DNA of 24,089 nt from positions 1 through 24,089 of the forward strand of contig JAUWBL010000001.1 of assembly GCA_030601715.1 (NCBI GenBank). Reading direction: 5' to 3'. Origin of the DNA: Candidatus Geothermarchaeota archaeon (lineage in GTDB: Archaea > Thermoproteota > Nitrososphaeria > Geothermarchaeales > JAUWBL01). This document shows, in pieces, positions 1 to 6,438 of this stretch. Made by a program: the position numbers and the translations under genes. Under the pieces are notes generated by a model. The model was not told the DNA's origin. It searched no databases and saw only the letters and a program-made list of their open reading frames with translations. Position 1 is the stretch's first letter, and every line of letters starts with the position of its first letter.

Positions 1-72
1 GGCGTGACCATGAGGGATCAGAAGTCACGAGTAGTCCCGGTTCCACGCAAGATGCTGGTTAGGTCGAAATGA
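1..72 (+). CDS. smc: SMC chromosome segregation ATPase, C-terminal end (partial)
   Basis: Only the last 23 codons are in the window, in frame 1, ending at TGA 70-72. The visible peptide contains GVTM followed by a Ser-Arg-Val-Val stretch, as at the end of the C-terminal ATPase lobe of archaeal SMC proteins. The call rests mainly on position: the stop overlaps the scpA start as ATGA (69-72), and smc-scpA-scpB is a known gene order. SMC is the coiled-coil ATPase of the condensin-like complex whose partners are the next two genes. The fragment is too short to identify by itself. Confidence 0.72.
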   Translation, partial: GVTMRDQKSRVVPVPRKMLVRSK

Positions 73-713
73 GCCTGCCTGACCTCCCCCTGACTATCCT
101 CGATGGCCGTGAAACCAGGAAGCGGGATCCATGGCAGGTCGACGTTGAACGAGAGCTCTCTATCCTGCTCCAGCACCTGGAGGAAGCCATCAATCTTTTC
201 CTCTGCGGAATAGCGGCAGAGAACTCCTCCATCATCCATTGGAGAAAAGTCAGGCAAATCCTTGATCTCCGGGCAACTCCAAAGAAATTCGCGCGAGGAG
301 AACCTACTCCAATCAACGTAGGGGACCTCCCTTCCATTCAGTTCCTGACGACGGGAAAGGCCACCTTCATAGACCTCACCAAGGCTCTAGAGTCCCTCTT
401 GGATTTCCTTGAGAACGTAAGAGAACGGCGGGCGGAAGCTCTGGCTGCTCCAGAGTATTTCCCCAGCCTCGAGGAGGATTTCGCCGAGAGGATGAAGACC
501 CTCTCTCTGGAGATCCTGTCCGCCCTTCAAGAGCTGTTCGAGCTGCAGTCTGAGCGAATAAGTCTCATATTCCTTGCGACCCGGTTCGACACGATACGGC
601 CTATCGAGCTCTTCGTCACGATCCTCTTCCTCTACATGGATGGACTCATAGACTTGGTTGTTGTCGAACAAGGAGGGGAGGTTGATGACATCATCATCCA
701 GCCTTACCAATAA
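69..713 (+). CDS. scpA: Segregation and condensation protein A (kleisin)
   Basis: A 214-residue kleisin that bridges the SMC heads. The N-terminal region has the family pattern: Pro-Trp-x-Val-Asp-Val near residue 21, a helix with CGIAAENSSIIHWRKV around residues 46-61, and a variable acidic middle. The C-terminal 60-70 residues (IFLATRFDTIRPIELFVTI onward) form the winged helix that binds the SMC head. The ATG at 69 overlaps the upstream TGA (ATGA), and an in-frame TAG at 60-62 excludes a longer start. Length is usual for archaeal ScpA. Its 3' end overlaps scpB by 29 bases and contains the scpB ribosome-binding site, so the three genes are probably translationally coupled. Confidence 0.88.
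   Translation: MSLPDLPLTILDGRETRKRDPWQVDVERELSILLQHLEEAINLFLCGIAAENSSIIHWRKVRQILDLRATPKKFARGEPTPINVGDLPSIQFLTTGKATFIDLTKALESLLDFLENVRERRAEALAAPEYFPSLEEDFAERMKTLSLEILSALQELFELQSERISLIFLATRFDTIRPIELFVTILFLYMDGLIDLVVVEQGGEVDDIIIQPYQ
671..680 (+). promoter_or_regulatory. Ribosome-binding site of scpB inside scpA
   Basis: AGGAGGGGAG is a near-perfect Shine-Dalgarno match with a 4-base gap to ATG 685 (about 8 bases from the core GGAGG). It lies inside the scpA coding region and decides the scpB start in favour of 685 rather than TTG 658. Confidence 0.75.
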
Positions 714-1197
714 AGAAGTTCAGAGACGCCCGGCGACAACCCGGGAGAAGGCCTACCCGGTGCTCGATGCGCTCTTCTTCTCAGCTTCTGCTCCCCTCTC
801 CATAGATCAGATCAAGCGTGCACTGGGCTTGAGAACAAGACATGAGGCGTACAAACTCGTCAATTCGTATGTTTCGGAATTCAACAGCTTCCACCAAGGC
901 ATCCGAATCAGCAGACCAACGGGGGGATCATACGTCCTTCATCTAGAACCTCCACTGACAGAGGAGCTGAGGGGATACATCTCACCGTCCCCTCTTACGG
1001 AGAAGCAGTTGACAACATTGGCTTACATTTACAAGCATCAACCTGTCAAGCTCAGCCGAGTTGCGGCATCACTGGGTCAACGAGTCTATTCAGACCTTAA
1101 GAAACTCCGGAAGCTGAAGGTCGTATCGAGGAGGAAGGAAGGGCGTCAAAGCATCCTTCGTGTGAAGGATGAGGCGATGCCCCTGATACGGACTTAG
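685..1197 (+). CDS. scpB: Segregation and condensation protein B
   Basis: ScpB is the tandem winged-helix partner that binds ScpA as a dimer in the SMC complex. The protein starts the first wing with an ALFFSASAPLSIDQIKRALG-type segment, typical of the family, and has a second winged helix from about residue 100 (LTEKQLTTLAYIYKHQPV) ending in a basic RRKEGRQSILRV wing. I chose ATG 685 because a strong Shine-Dalgarno stretch (AGGAGGGGAG, 671-680) lies just upstream; a TTG at 658 is possible but would lie upstream of that site. This gives 170 residues. The gene closes the smc-scpA-scpB operon; an 84-base gap with a new promoter follows. Confidence 0.87.
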   Translation: MTSSSSLTNKEVQRRPATTREKAYPVLDALFFSASAPLSIDQIKRALGLRTRHEAYKLVNSYVSEFNSFHQGIRISRPTGGSYVLHLEPPLTEELRGYISPSPLTEKQLTTLAYIYKHQPVKLSRVAASLGQRVYSDLKKLRKLKVVSRRKEGRQSILRVKDEAMPLIRT

Positions 1198-1235
1198 AGA
1201 AGGATACAACCAGACAACGCATTCGCCCAGCCAGA

Positions 1236-1244
1236 AGTTATAAC
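1236..1244 (+). promoter_or_regulatory. TATA box of the rps8e operon
   Basis: AGTTATAAC lies about 40 bases before the rps8e ATG in the 84-base gap after scpB. Archaeal initiation about 25 bases downstream would give a leader of roughly 15 bases. It is the only clear TATA element before the five-gene operon. Confidence 0.6.
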
Positions 1245-1281
1245 TGGTTGAGAGGAAGGAATTGGTGCGGTCGGTTGAGAT

Positions 1282-1668
1282 ATGCCTCAGTACCATCACG
1301 GGCTCAGAAAGAGAAAAGCCACTGGCGCAAGGAGGAGGGCTCAGAGGAAGAAGAGAAAATTCGAGAGGGGAAACGACCCGACACTGACAGCACTCGGCCC
1401 GACTAGAAGAGTAGTCTCCCGTGTCAAGGGAGGGACACGTGGAAGCAGGCTGTTTTCGACCCAATTCGCTAATGTGAGCGACCCGAAGACCAACACTGTC
1501 AGCAGAACGAAGATACGGAAAGTAGAGTCGAATCCCTCCAACCGGGACTACGACAGAAGAGGAATCATCACCAAGGGAGCTGTCATTTTAACAGAGATGG
1601 GAAAGGCGGTTGTGACCTCCCGGCCGGGACATGACGCCATAGTAAATGCGAAGCTGTTGGCAAGTTGA
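1282..1668 (+). CDS. rps8e: Small ribosomal subunit protein eS8 (S8e)
   Basis: A 128-residue, very basic archaeal/eukaryotic-type 30S protein. The N-terminus (MPQYHHGLRKRKATGARRR) and the GNDPTLT segment near residue 36 match the family, as does the later NPSNRDYDRRGIITKGAVI segment that leads into the RPGHDAIVNA end. Full length for an archaeal S8e. It is the first gene of an operon with srp19, gar1, a TFE-beta-like gene and rlmE. Its stop TGA (1666-1668) overlaps the TTG start of srp19 (TTGA), so the two are probably co-translated. Confidence 0.95.
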   Translation: MPQYHHGLRKRKATGARRRAQRKKRKFERGNDPTLTALGPTRRVVSRVKGGTRGSRLFSTQFANVSDPKTNTVSRTKIRKVESNPSNRDYDRRGIITKGAVILTEMGKAVVTSRPGHDAIVNAKLLAS

Positions 1669-1964
1669 AGCTAAAAAACGCTAACATTCTATGGACCGTT
1701 TACTTCGACTCCACTTTGACGAGGAAGCAGGGAAGAAGACTCGCTTCAAAGTACTGCGTACCAAAACCTAGGGCCGGGGAGATCCAGCGAGCCTGCACAA
1801 ACCTTGGCCTCGCGGTAATCGAGGAGAGAACAGCCAAACATCCTCGATCATGGTGGATTGATTCAGGCTATGTCGCCGTCACAAAGGGAAACAAGGATCG
1901 TATCATAAACGAGGTCTCGAAGGCTCTGAGAGAGCTCAGACACGGAGGTGGCCAGAAAGCCTGA
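1665..1964 (+). CDS. srp19: Signal recognition particle 19 kDa protein
   Basis: SRP19 binds the tips of SRP RNA helices 6 and 8 and helps SRP54 load, for co-translational targeting to the membrane. The 99-residue protein has the family features: WTVYFDSTLTRKQGRRLASKY near the start, with helix-binding basic residues, then an EIQRACTNLGL segment and KHPRSWWIDSGYVAV. The start is TTG 1665, overlapping the rps8e stop; no ATG fits. The 3' end carries a GGAGGTG Shine-Dalgarno (1944-1950) that serves the next gene. Confidence 0.93.
   Translation: MKLKNANILWTVYFDSTLTRKQGRRLASKYCVPKPRAGEIQRACTNLGLAVIEERTAKHPRSWWIDSGYVAVTKGNKDRIINEVSKALRELRHGGGQKA
1944..1950 (+). promoter_or_regulatory. Shine-Dalgarno site supporting a CTG start for gar1
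   Basis: GGAGGTG complements the 16S rRNA 3' end. It is 10 bases from CTG 1961 and 19 bases from GTG 1970, so spacing favours the CTG codon. Confidence 0.55.
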
Positions 1965-2233
1965 AGCGCGTGGGCAGAATACTGCACTATACGAAGAGCA
2001 GACTATACGTCGCTGAGGCAGGCTTCAAGGTTCTTCCGTCAACGTTGCTTTACGATGACGCTGGCAAGAAGGTGGCTGTGGTCGTTGACCTCATTGGTCC
2101 AATAAGCCAACCCTTCGTCACAGCGAAGCCACTCGTTGAATCACCGGAAAAGCTCGTCGGAAAGGTACTATACCTACGGAAACAGAGACGTAGACAGATA
2201 GATAGGCCAAGACAACGGGGAGATGTCTGTTGA
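1961..2233 (+). CDS. gar1: H/ACA ribonucleoprotein subunit Gar1 (probable CTG start)
   Basis: Gar1 is a small beta-barrel subunit of the H/ACA RNP that guides pseudouridylation with Cbf5, Nop10 and L7Ae. The GRILHYTKSRLYVAEAG start, the central VVVDLIGPISQPFVTAKPL and the VGKVLYLRKQRRR end are diagnostic. The usual start would be GTG 1970, but the preceding codons give Lys-Arg-Val, matching the common archaeal MKR(L/V)G N-terminus. CTG 1961 overlaps the srp19 stop as CTGA and sits 10 bases after a GGAGGTG site, whereas GTG 1970 is 19 bases away. I therefore place the start at CTG 1961 (90 residues) with GTG 1970 as the fallback. Confidence 0.85.
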   Translation: MKRVGRILHYTKSRLYVAEAGFKVLPSTLLYDDAGKKVAVVVDLIGPISQPFVTAKPLVESPEKLVGKVLYLRKQRRRQIDRPRQRGDVC

Positions 2234-2610
2234 AGGACAAGATTGAACAAGCGTATCTTCTCGTGCAGAAAGAGCGTGAGCTTCCACAAAGCGAGCTCTG
2301 GAAAAAGCTGGGTGTCTCAAGCAGAGAGGGATCTCGAGTGGCAAGAGAAATGGAGAACCGCGGACTAGTCGATAGGACGAGGGAGCTCCACGGAGGGCGC
2401 TGGACGTACATCTTGGTGTCGAAGAGAGTAGGAAGGGGAGTAAGTAGCATAGAGGACATCTTCTGCCTGCAGTGCCCCTATGAGGCTCGTTGCTCCTATG
2501 ACTCGTCCAAATATCTGATCGACTGCATCTATCTTGAAGAGTGGTCGCTGGAGCAGTATGCCCGACACCACCAACCGGCTGAAAGACATGAAGAACAAGT
2601 CGTGGTTTGA
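2230..2610 (+). CDS. TFE-beta / Rpc34-like winged-helix Fe-S transcription factor
   Basis: A 126-residue protein with an N-terminal winged helix (about residues 3-68, with SELWKKLGVSSREGSRVAREM as helices 2-3) and a C-terminal four-cysteine motif C79-x2-C82-x5-C88-x10-C99. The motif continues as CIYLEEWS. This resembles the cubane Fe-S motif of human RPC39/Rpc34 and of the archaeal initiation-factor subunit TFE-beta, which with TFE-alpha helps open the promoter complex of RNA polymerase. The start is TTG 2230, overlapping the gar1 stop (TTGA), with a GGGGAG site 7 bases before it. It lies between gar1 and rlmE. A related iron-sulfur winged-helix regulator cannot be excluded. Confidence 0.72.
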   Translation: MKDKIEQAYLLVQKERELPQSELWKKLGVSSREGSRVAREMENRGLVDRTRELHGGRWTYILVSKRVGRGVSSIEDIFCLQCPYEARCSYDSSKYLIDCIYLEEWSLEQYARHHQPAERHEEQVVV

Positions 2611-3220
2611 CACCAGGAGCAGGGACCCGTACTACCGTCGTGCGAAGAAGGAGGGCTATCGAAGCAGGGCGGCCTACAAGCTCGAGCAGTTGGACTCCAA
2701 GTACAGGATTCTGAAGAGAGGGTCAAGCGTTATTGACTTAGGCGCCGCCCCTGGCGGCTGGCTCCAGTACGCGTCTCGAAAGGTGGGGGCCAAAGGCACA
2801 GTTCTAGGGGTGGACAAGAAGGAGATCGAACCTCTGCCCGCCTCAAACGTGGCAACTCTTCGGGCGGACATTACTGATCCCTCCACCATTGAGAAGATAA
2901 GGAAGCAAGTTGACCAGGCCGACGTCCTGTTGGTGGACTTGTCTCCAAACGTTTCCGGGGTGTGGGAAGTCGATGTGGCGAGACAGGTTGAGCTCAACTT
3001 GTCGGCCCTGGGAGTAGCTGAGCGCGTCCTGCGGAAGGGTGGCAAGATGGCTCTAAAGATCTTCGAAGGAAAGGATTCCTGGAGAATAAAGACAGCTCTT
3101 GAAAGCTCATTTTCCAGAGTGAATCTGTTCAAGCCACCTGCATCCCGCAAGAAAAGCTCCGAGATTTATGCTATCTGCGAAGGATTTGGGGTTCTCAGCG
3201 TCTCGGCAAACTCTTCGTAG
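2558..3220 (+). CDS. rlmE: 23S rRNA uridine 2'-O-methyltransferase (RlmE/FtsJ family)
   Basis: SAM-dependent 2'-O-methyltransferase, probably acting on rRNA. After a DPYYRRAKKEGYRSRAAYKL entry come the SAM loop VIDLGAAPGGW and the K-D-K-E catalytic set: Lys in RAAYKL, Asp in LVDLSPNVSG, Lys in MALKIFEGKD and Glu in SSEIYAI. Two starts are plausible: ATG 2558, with GGAG four bases before it (220 residues), or ATG 2588 (210 residues, beginning just before the conserved domain). Both overlap the previous gene, so it is the last member of the rps8e operon. Its 3' end overlaps the convergent trm1 by 55 bases. Confidence 0.9.
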   Translation: MPDTTNRLKDMKNKSWFDTRSRDPYYRRAKKEGYRSRAAYKLEQLDSKYRILKRGSSVIDLGAAPGGWLQYASRKVGAKGTVLGVDKKEIEPLPASNVATLRADITDPSTIEKIRKQVDQADVLLVDLSPNVSGVWEVDVARQVELNLSALGVAERVLRKGGKMALKIFEGKDSWRIKTALESSFSRVNLFKPPASRKKSSEIYAICEGFGVLSVSANSS

Positions 3221-4323
3221 GGCGCACTCGTCTTCACCCCGGTGGGATTGAAGTGGGTTCGTGACGCATCAAACCCCTTCGATCTCAGGCTGTTTATCAC
3301 GCTGTCGATACTGGGAGTGACACGATCCAACCTGTCGGCGGTCTTGTGGACATCGAAGAAGTAGGGTGGAAGATGGTTCTCAGCTGTGAAACAAGACATG
3401 TATCTGCTGACGCGACGTAAGCTGGAGACTTCGAGGAGTCCCAGCTGCCCCTTCATTTTCTCTAGGAACTCGTCTGAGTGCAGGAGACCGATCCATAGGG
3501 GTCCCGCTACGAGAGAGGGCGAAGAACAGGTACAGGACGTAGAACCCGGGGGAGTCTCATTGACGCCAAGGGTCCAGATGTTGCGGCATCTCGGGCAGAC
3601 ATGCAGAAAGTGAATTCTCCTGTGTGGAAAGCGTTCCCTCCCCTTGACTATTCGCGCATAGGTTCTAACATAGTGGTCGCTGTAGACGGTAAGAAGGGGC
3701 GTCGCGACAAGATCCTTTCTGCCACATGCTTCTACAACCGACTTCACAAGGATCCTAGCGGCCAACTCGTGACAGAAATCGACATCCAGTGAATAGCTCC
3801 CATACTTCCTGAAAGCAGATCGCCTTCCACGTCTGCACAGAGGGGCAAGATCCGTCGCGGTCGCTGCAAGAACTCCCCCAGACTTCACGGCTGCCACGGC
3901 GTTGTCGATGTAACGAGCGAAGGACCCGTAGGGGTCGATGTCCACCATGTCGTAGCGTGTCCCGTCGGAGTAGAAGCGGCCCAAGAACGCGTTCGCCCGT
4001 TCCTGCGAAATCTCTGAGAAGTTCTCCATCTGGTTGATCTCCACGTTCTTGCGGCAGACCTTTGCCGCCCCCGCCGAGACATCGTTGAAATGAACCGAGT
4101 CCACGGCGCCGCTCTCCAAAAAGTATCGAATACCTCTCACTCCCGATGCGCACATCACATCCGCTATCGCCAAACTGCGACCCTTCAGCTCGGCTTCTGC
4201 AGCCAACACGAGTACCCCCAAGGTTCTCGTGAAGCTTCCCACCGGATTATAGAAGACGGACTGCCCCCGCCACGATAGCAGGATCCTGGCGGCGCCCTCT
4301 GCTATCACATCCTCGCCGTTCAT
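3166..4323 (-). CDS. trm1: tRNA (guanine-26 N2)-dimethyltransferase
   Basis: Trm1 methylates N2 of G26 (and sometimes G10) in tRNA using SAM. The 385-residue protein has the family features in order: FYNP near residue 25, the SAM-binding IADVMCASGVRGIRYFLESG, the DIDPYGSFARYID active-site region, a central CPRC...CTC set resembling a zinc knuckle (residues about 240-270), and a C-terminal RTHFNPTGVKTSAP motif. Length matches archaeal Trm1. The start is ATG 4321-4323, about 28 bases from a TATA-like element shared with the divergent NTPase gene, so the mRNA may be nearly leaderless. The last 18 codons lie antisense to the end of rlmE. Confidence 0.93.
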   Translation of the reverse strand: MNGEDVIAEGAARILLSWRGQSVFYNPVGSFTRTLGVLVLAAEAELKGRSLAIADVMCASGVRGIRYFLESGAVDSVHFNDVSAGAAKVCRKNVEINQMENFSEISQERANAFLGRFYSDGTRYDMVDIDPYGSFARYIDNAVAAVKSGGVLAATATDLAPLCRRGRRSAFRKYGSYSLDVDFCHELAARILVKSVVEACGRKDLVATPLLTVYSDHYVRTYARIVKGRERFPHRRIHFLHVCPRCRNIWTLGVNETPPGSTSCTCSSPSLVAGPLWIGLLHSDEFLEKMKGQLGLLEVSSLRRVSRYMSCFTAENHLPPYFFDVHKTADRLDRVTPSIDSVINSLRSKGFDASRTHFNPTGVKTSAPYEEFAETLRTPNPSQIA

Positions 4324-4349
4324 GCCTGATAGAAAGTTTCTGTGAGCGA

Positions 4350-4357
4350 CTTTATAC
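4350..4357. promoter_or_regulatory. TATA-like element between trm1 and the THEP1 gene
   Basis: The only A/T-rich element in the 66-base gap is CTTTATAC (GTATAAAG on the other strand). It sits about 33 bases from the + strand ATG at 4390 and about 28 bases from the - strand ATG at 4323, so it could place start sites suitable for both genes. Confidence 0.5.
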
Positions 4358-4389
4358 AGGAGTCGTAGAGGATTCCTGATAGGATTCGA

Positions 4390-4947
4390 ATGCCCTCCTT
4401 CCTTCTAACGGGTCCATCAGGCATAGGTAAGACAACCATAATTCTGAAGGTGACCGACGCGTTAAGGATGAGGAAGTTCGAGGTAGGAGGGATGGTCTCC
4501 AGGGAAGTCAGGGTGGAAGGGAAGAGGGTGGGCTTTGAGCTCCTAGATCTCGCCTCGGGGAGAAGAGGTTGGTTGGCTCACGTGGAATTGGAAGTTGGTC
4601 CAAGAATAGGGAAGTACCGAGTGAATACACACGATCTGGAGAACATCGGCGTCAATTCCCTTCTGAAGGCTGTGAACCACTCAGATGCTGTGGTTTGCGA
4701 CGAAATCGGGCCCATGGAGCTGACATCAGCAGGATTCAGGAGAGCCGTGGAGACCATCGTGAATTCATCCACACCCGTTTTGGGAACGCTCCACCACAGG
4801 TATGCTTCGACCTTGATTCCTGAGCTCGAGAGCGCGCCTCAGCTGGAGGTCCACAGGGTCACCATGAGCAACAGGGAGGCGATGCCCTTCTTTCTCCTGA
4901 GAAAGATGGCTTCCAGTTTGCCGAAGAAGCCGAACTCCCGTAAGTGA
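4390..4947 (+). CDS. THEP1-type nucleoside-triphosphatase
   Basis: A 185-residue P-loop NTPase of the THEP1 family (NTPase_1), which hydrolyses ATP/GTP and other NTPs in vitro; the physiological role is unsettled. The sequence shows the Walker A motif GPSGIGKTT at residues 8-16, a conserved GGMVSREVR segment after it, a GFELLDL strand, and Walker B DEIGPMEL at residues 104-111. It ends in a short basic tail. Length is usual for the family. It is transcribed alone, divergent from trm1, and its end lies 9 bases from the convergent unknown gene. Confidence 0.9.
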   Translation: MPSFLLTGPSGIGKTTIILKVTDALRMRKFEVGGMVSREVRVEGKRVGFELLDLASGRRGWLAHVELEVGPRIGKYRVNTHDLENIGVNSLLKAVNHSDAVVCDEIGPMELTSAGFRRAVETIVNSSTPVLGTLHHRYASTLIPELESAPQLEVHRVTMSNREAMPFFLLRKMASSLPKKPNSRK

Positions 4948-4956
4948 TACTAGGTG

Positions 4957-5595
4957 CTAGCTCTTGACGCCGACCAGAATGAAATCCTTGATGATCTTAG
5001 AGAGAGCCCGCTTCTGAAATGCCATGGAGCCTTCGAAGATCGGGACGAGTGTAGAGCCCGCGATCAGCAGCTTCTCGCGCATGGTCTCGTGAAGTCGCAT
5101 GAGGGAACGGTCGTACTCTGAGGCTGTTCCGGCGTAATCGCTGAAGGTCCTCGACATCACCACGGCCTGAACCTTCTCAGTCTCCTTCAGCACTTCCAGT
5201 ATCTCGAGTAGCTGGCCAGCTATCTCGTGGGAGATGAACTCTCTCGCTTCTTCTCGCAGGGCCTCCAGAGGGTGGTTGTCTTCCTCGGTGACCATGAAGA
5301 TGGCTGAGATGGTCTCAGCCAGCATACTTCTAATGATCCGTATCCATGATCTCGACATCTGGGCGGCCTCAGCTGGCGCCGGACCTGAGGATGACTCCGG
5401 GAGGTAATTCTCCTCGAACTTCTCCAGCTGAGCTGTTAGCTCTTCGCTCTTGAGGTCGATGGCTTTTATCTCCTTGGATAGGGTGGCGACCGTCCTCTCC
5501 AAGTGGTTCCTAAACCTAAACGCTTCCAACACAACCAACTCTCCGTCGCTGCTCCCATGCCATGACGATGGCTCACTACGGGCTTGACGTAACAT
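4957..5595 (-). CDS. Unknown alpha-helical, coiled-coil protein
   Basis: I do not recognise the family. The 212-residue protein (ATG 5595; a TTG two codons earlier is the alternative) is soluble and almost entirely helical. It has heptad-like stretches at residues about 30-65 (LERTVATLSKEIKAIDLKSEE), a Pro/Ala/Ser-rich hinge (ESSSGPAPAEAA), and a long C-terminal helical part rich in Glu, Leu and Met. There is no signal peptide or membrane helix and no metal motif. It is divergent from the DUF47/PiT pair with about 150 bases between the start codons, and convergent with the THEP1 gene. A scaffold or PhoU-like helical role is possible but unsupported. Confidence 0.65.
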   Translation of the reverse strand: MLRQARSEPSSWHGSSDGELVVLEAFRFRNHLERTVATLSKEIKAIDLKSEELTAQLEKFEENYLPESSSGPAPAEAAQMSRSWIRIIRSMLAETISAIFMVTEEDNHPLEALREEAREFISHEIAGQLLEILEVLKETEKVQAVVMSRTFSDYAGTASEYDRSLMRLHETMREKLLIAGSTLVPIFEGSMAFQKRALSKIIKDFILVGVKS

Positions 5596-5680
5596 TGTCA
5601 AGGTAATAAGCTGTATGTGACCTTCGCTCCTCCGCTGATAAGTTCTGAGATTGGCATCGCTGAATACCGTCAGAAGATAT

Positions 5681-5689
5681 GCTTATACG
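5681..5689 (+). promoter_or_regulatory. TATA box of the DUF47-PiT operon
   Basis: GCTTATACG is a good archaeal TATA match. Initiation about 25 bases later would start transcription near 5710, which puts the upstream TTG at 5651 outside the mRNA and supports ATG 5750 as the start. Confidence 0.5.
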
Positions 5690-5749
5690 CAGGCTCTGCG
5701 AATCGGTTGGTACGTTCAGGGTCTCCGCTTATCCTCCTATTGGTTGACC

Positions 5750-6433
5750 ATGTTTCGGAGAATTCGAGATCTGTTCACTTCGGGTGAAAGGGTTCTCTTC
5801 GGACAAATCTTGCAGCTTATCATTCTCTCAGAGAAGAGCTTGCGAAACCTCGACACGATGATCAGATCAGCAGGGAAAGAGCCAAAGCTACTGAAGACTG
5901 AGATGGGAACCATCGCGGAGCTGGAAAAGGAAGGCGATGCCCTAGCAATCAAGCTCACTCAAAGCATTACGAGGGGAGCTATCGCGCCAGGTTTGACAGA
6001 ACACTTCTTCACATTGATCCAACGGATCGACGATATCCTAGACACATCCCACTTCCTCGCTAGAGATATTTCAAGGGTTTCCACGCATGCGACAGCCTTC
6101 GGCTCACCCTTCTGTGTCCAAGTGTATCAGAAAGCGGCCGAGCTTCACGCCCTGTGCTTGAAGGGGACTCTCAAGCTGAAGGAACTCATCGAGGGAATCG
6201 ACGAGGGCTTTGATGCGAGCATCGAGAGAACCCGCGAGCTCGAGGAGATCGAGGAAAGGGTCGACGACATGAAGGAGGAGATTCTGGACAGTATGTATGA
6301 AGGCGTTGAGCTCATCGATTGGTGGGTTTTCGAACATCTGGTTGGCCTCATCCGCAGGCTGGATGACATCTCAGACCTCTGCGAAGACTGTGGAAATGAG
6401 ATCACCATGATTCTCACCCAGCTCGGAGCCTAG
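5750..6433 (+). CDS. DUF47 (PhoU-like) protein paired with a PiT permease
   Basis: A 227-residue all-helical protein of the DUF47/PhoU-divergent family, commonly encoded next to PiT phosphate permeases and thought to control them. The protein shows the family's repeated helices with acidic metal-binding patterns: EKEGDALAIKLT, QRIDDILDTSHFLARDI, and ELEEIEERVDDMKEEI followed by IRRLDDISDLCEDCGNEI. The frame is open back to TTG 5651, but the extra 33 residues overlap the promoter and are unlike the family, so I start at ATG 5750 (MFRRIRDLF). It ends 5 bases before the permease gene, so the two are co-transcribed. Confidence 0.88.
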   Translation: MFRRIRDLFTSGERVLFGQILQLIILSEKSLRNLDTMIRSAGKEPKLLKTEMGTIAELEKEGDALAIKLTQSITRGAIAPGLTEHFFTLIQRIDDILDTSHFLARDISRVSTHATAFGSPFCVQVYQKAAELHALCLKGTLKLKELIEGIDEGFDASIERTRELEEIEERVDDMKEEILDSMYEGVELIDWWVFEHLVGLIRRLDDISDLCEDCGNEITMILTQLGA

Positions 6434-6438
6434 CAGCC

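Noticed and set aside
3755..4153. Minus-strand ORF of 132 codons within trm1
   Set aside because: Same strand but another frame of trm1, Arg/Gly-rich, no domain; trm1 itself is fully supported by motifs.
5651..5749. N-terminal extension of the DUF47 protein from TTG 5651
   Set aside because: A TATA box (5681-5689) lies inside it and the 33 extra residues are unlike the family; ATG 5750 gives the normal protein start.
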